Made by a program: the position numbers and the translations under genes. From Alphaproteobacteria bacterium (lineage in GTDB: Bacteria; Pseudomonadota; Alphaproteobacteria; Rhizobiales; Aestuariivirgaceae), in contig VAZZ01000537.1 in assembly GCA_005884715.1 (NCBI GenBank), forward strand, positions 1 to 7,120: DNA of 7,120 bases. Direction: 5' to 3'. Shown one piece after another: positions 5,809 to 7,120 of the stretch. Positions within the stretch are counted from its first letter, which is position 1, and each line of letters starts with the position of its first letter. The notes under the pieces were generated by a model that worked only from the letters and a program-made list of their open reading frames with translations, was not told where the DNA came from and did not search any database.

Positions 5809-6597
5809 CTATTGGGCAAACCGCATAGCAATTCGACCAAGCGGACCGTAGTCGACAGAAACATTGTCGCCTGCGGCGATTTCCAGCGGCACGAGACAAG
5901 TTCCGGTCGTGACGATCTGGTCCTTGGCCAGCGTCAGGCCGTGCTGCGAAAGCTCGTTTGCCAGCCAGACCAGGGCGATGCGCGGGTCACCCAGAACATT
6001 GGCGCCGATGCCCTCGCGTTCAAGTCGTGTGCCGACGCGACCGATGACCCGGTGTGCCGCGAGATCGAGGCTGCGCCACAAGGGCGGAGCCTCGGGACCG
6101 AGCACGAATTGATGCCCGCAGGCATTGTCGGCGATCAACTGCGCTGCACCCACCAGCGTGAAGTCGGTATAGCGTGAATCGGATACTTCGATGGCGAGAT
6201 GGAGTCCGGCCACCGCCGCGAGCACCTCATTTTCGCCATAGGGTTCATCACGGGGCGGCAAATCGCGGGACATCCGGAAGGCAAATTCTGCTTCGGCGAC
6301 ACGCATGTGGTTCGCGCCGAATGTCAGGGTGGCGCCGTTCTGATGAACCATCTCCGCCAGAAGCCGCCCGGCGAGCGGGCCATCGACCGCAATATGCCGC
6401 TGGCCGGCGAGGCTCGTGGCGGCGATCTTCCAGCCGAAGAGCGGCCTGGTGCTCAGATTGCCGATCTGCGACTGGATCAGATACCCCTCGGCGCGGGTTT
6501 TGGGCCGCAACGGGAGAGGCAATTCCACCAAGGTCGTGCCGTCCCGCCAATGTCGGATCAGCAATTGCGATGCTTTCTTCGCCAGAGCCAACTCCAC
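5809..6597 (-). CDS. 2-keto-4-pentenoate hydratase family protein (fumarylacetoacetase fold, MhpD-like)
   Basis: Family members hydrate 2-hydroxy-dienoates, or decarboxylate or hydrolyse related keto acids, using one Mg2+ or Mn2+; they usually act late in aromatic or dicarboxylate catabolism. The 262-residue length is normal. Metal ligands appear as Glu102 and Glu104 (VAEAEFAF) and Glu137 (AIEVSDSRY), followed by IADNACG (155-161) and the C-terminal TTGTCLVP (230-237). The N-terminus has GWKIAATS, where Lys57 matches the family's GyKig position. The start is GTG 6597 with GAGGG at 6607-6611, nine bases upstream. It leads the HD-domain gene in an apparent two-gene operon. No ring-cleavage dioxygenase or aldolase is in the window, so the true substrate is open and need not be aromatic. 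Confidence 0.9.
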   Translation of the reverse strand: MELALAKKASQLLIRHWRDGTTLVELPLPLRPKTRAEGYLIQSQIGNLSTRPLFGWKIAATSLAGQRHIAVDGPLAGRLLAEMVHQNGATLTFGANHMRVAEAEFAFRMSRDLPPRDEPYGENEVLAAVAGLHLAIEVSDSRYTDFTLVGAAQLIADNACGHQFVLGPEAPPLWRSLDLAAHRVIGRVGTRLEREGIGANVLGDPRIALVWLANELSQHGLTLAKDQIVTTGTCLVPLEIAAGDNVSVDYGPLGRIAMRFAQ

Positions 6598-6736
6598 GGT
6601 CTGCCACCCTCAAAAAACTCCGACAACATGATCTTCCCCGCGACGCCGCCTTACTGACATCAGCGTTAGGAGCAACTTCCAGGATCGGGTCTTATGCGCG
6701 CAGACCAGGTTGCGACGCTTCATCAATCACTCGTTG
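6598..6736. other. Spacer with no recognisable gene
   Basis: Minus-strand frames here are short. One reads DPILEVAPNADVSKAASRG before closing, and another reads KIMLSEFLRVADRG into the hydratase start region. Both have a faint coding look but no start, no matching family and stops nearby. They may be scraps of a gene lost between the hydantoinase relic and the hydratase. The only functional element seen is the hydratase ribosome binding site at 6607-6611. Confidence 0.35.
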
Positions 6737-6844
6737 TCACCGACTAGACCAGGAACTTATTCTTCTGCCAATGGTTGAAATCTTCTCGCCTTGGATCAGA
6801 GTATCGGCCTTGTAGCTGCGGTCGGCGCCGACAACTATGGGCAT
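6737..6844 (-). pseudogene. N-terminal remnant of a dihydropyrimidinase/hydantoinase
   Basis: From ATG 6844 the minus strand reads MPIVVGADRSYKADTLIQGE, then KISTIG, and drifts into unrelated codons before TGA at 6739-6737 (35 codons in all). The pattern T/GADRSYxADxLIxGExIxxIG is the opening of cyclic amidohydrolases of the dihydropyrimidinase/D-hydantoinase group, which hydrolyse dihydropyrimidines or hydantoins. GAGGAA about ten bases upstream is a fair ribosome binding site, so the original start may survive. Intact enzymes have about 450-490 residues, so over 90 per cent is gone, including every metal ligand. It sits between the DUF1989 gene and the hydratase gene on the same strand. Confidence 0.55.
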
Positions 6845-6949
6845 TGGTGAAATCTTCCTCGCGCGAGCGGCGTCAATGCTTTTGCCGTTGCAGGGGGTTG
6901 TCAAGCAGAAACGTACATCGTTCCGCGCACGGCTGCCGCGTGATGGATG

Positions 6950-7120
6950 CTACGAGCTTGAGATCTCGATCACAAAATCGCGCGGGCTGCCGTCACCACC
7001 ATTGGTCGGGTAGCAGTCGTCAGGACAGGCCGATACGATGATCATGGCATCGCGCCGCATGCGCAAGGTGACGCGGCCATCGGGGATATAGGGCGGTCGC
7101 GCATATTCGATCGAGCCATC
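6950..7120 (-). CDS. C-terminal part of a DUF1989 (urea carboxylase-associated family) protein, cut by the window edge
   Basis: The minus-strand frame is open from the right edge to TAG 6952-6950, giving the last 56 residues. It shows YARPPYIPDG, then RMRRDAMIIVSACPDDCYPT, NGG and PRDFVIEI. The turn SACPxD followed by a T/PxNGG segment and a closing FxIEI strand is characteristic of DUF1989, the family once called urea carboxylase-associated. Some members are now known as carboxyguanidine deiminase subunits in guanidine breakdown; others lie near amine, pyrimidine or one-carbon genes and are uncharacterised. Cys32 of this fragment lies in the conserved turn. It precedes the hydantoinase relic. 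Without the N-terminus the subgroup cannot be decided. Confidence 0.75.
   Translation of the reverse strand, partial: DGSIEYARPPYIPDGRVTLRMRRDAMIIVSACPDDCYPTNGGDGSPRDFVIEISSS

Noticed and set aside
6174..6815. Plus-strand frame of 213 codons
   Set aside because: It is antisense to the hydratase gene and runs on through the spacer. The translation is rich in Arg, Pro and Ser, as expected of a shadow frame, and shows no domain.
6876..6904. TTGACA on the minus strand (6904-6899) as a sigma-70 promoter for the hydantoinase relic
   Set aside because: At 17-base spacing the -10 would be AAGCAT, only three of six matches, and it drives a relic. It is too weak to annotate as a promoter.

Overview
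The window looks like alphaproteobacterial DNA with fairly high GC content, possibly rhizobial or sphingomonad. The evidence is codon usage that favours G/C at third positions, catabolic gene families common in those groups (DUF1989, a fumarylacetoacetase-fold hydratase, a flavin monooxygenase) and two FNR/FixK-type anaeroboxes. No RNA gene, CRISPR array, intact insertion sequence or origin is visible. Genus cannot be fixed from the sequence alone.

Left part (1-1500). A universal stress protein gene (159-692, minus) has two tandem anaeroboxes (771-784 and 878-891). Each is followed by a -10-like hexamer at the spacing of a class II FNR-type promoter, so the gene is probably induced when oxygen is low. 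The distal promoter abuts a wrecked M32 carboxypeptidase gene (860-1181, minus), in which the N-terminal segment is joined to the HEXXH segment by a large internal deletion. Head to head with it lies the C-terminal tail of an M20 peptidase (about 1174-1401, plus).

Middle part (1460-3650). A flavin-containing monooxygenase gene (plus) is nearly complete, but its first Rossmann motif is cut from its ATG by one extra C in a CCCC run. Directly after its stop lies an orphan FAD-binding segment resembling trimethylamine/dimethylamine dehydrogenase-type oxidoreductases. It also carries a one-base shift at a CCCC run. A 68-aa protein of unknown function (3100-3306) and a poorly coding stretch follow.

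Right part (3652-7120, all minus strand, transcribed right to left). The order is the 3' end of a DUF1989 gene (cut by the window edge), the first 30 or so codons of a dihydropyrimidinase/hydantoinase, a 2-keto-4-pentenoate hydratase-type gene, an HD-domain protein of the PhnZ-like diiron oxygenase type, a short reading frame whose stop overlaps the next start, and a 396-aa all-helical protein of unknown function. The hydratase, HD protein and perhaps the 396-aa protein look like one catabolic operon whose substrate is unknown.

Overall the window mixes a few intact genes with at least four gene remnants plus a frameshifted gene. Several remnants belong to families that degrade nitrogen compounds or peptides. 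This suggests an older catabolic region that has been eroded and rearranged. The most useful items for follow-up are the HD/hydratase operon, the anaerobox-controlled stress gene and the unannotated remnants.
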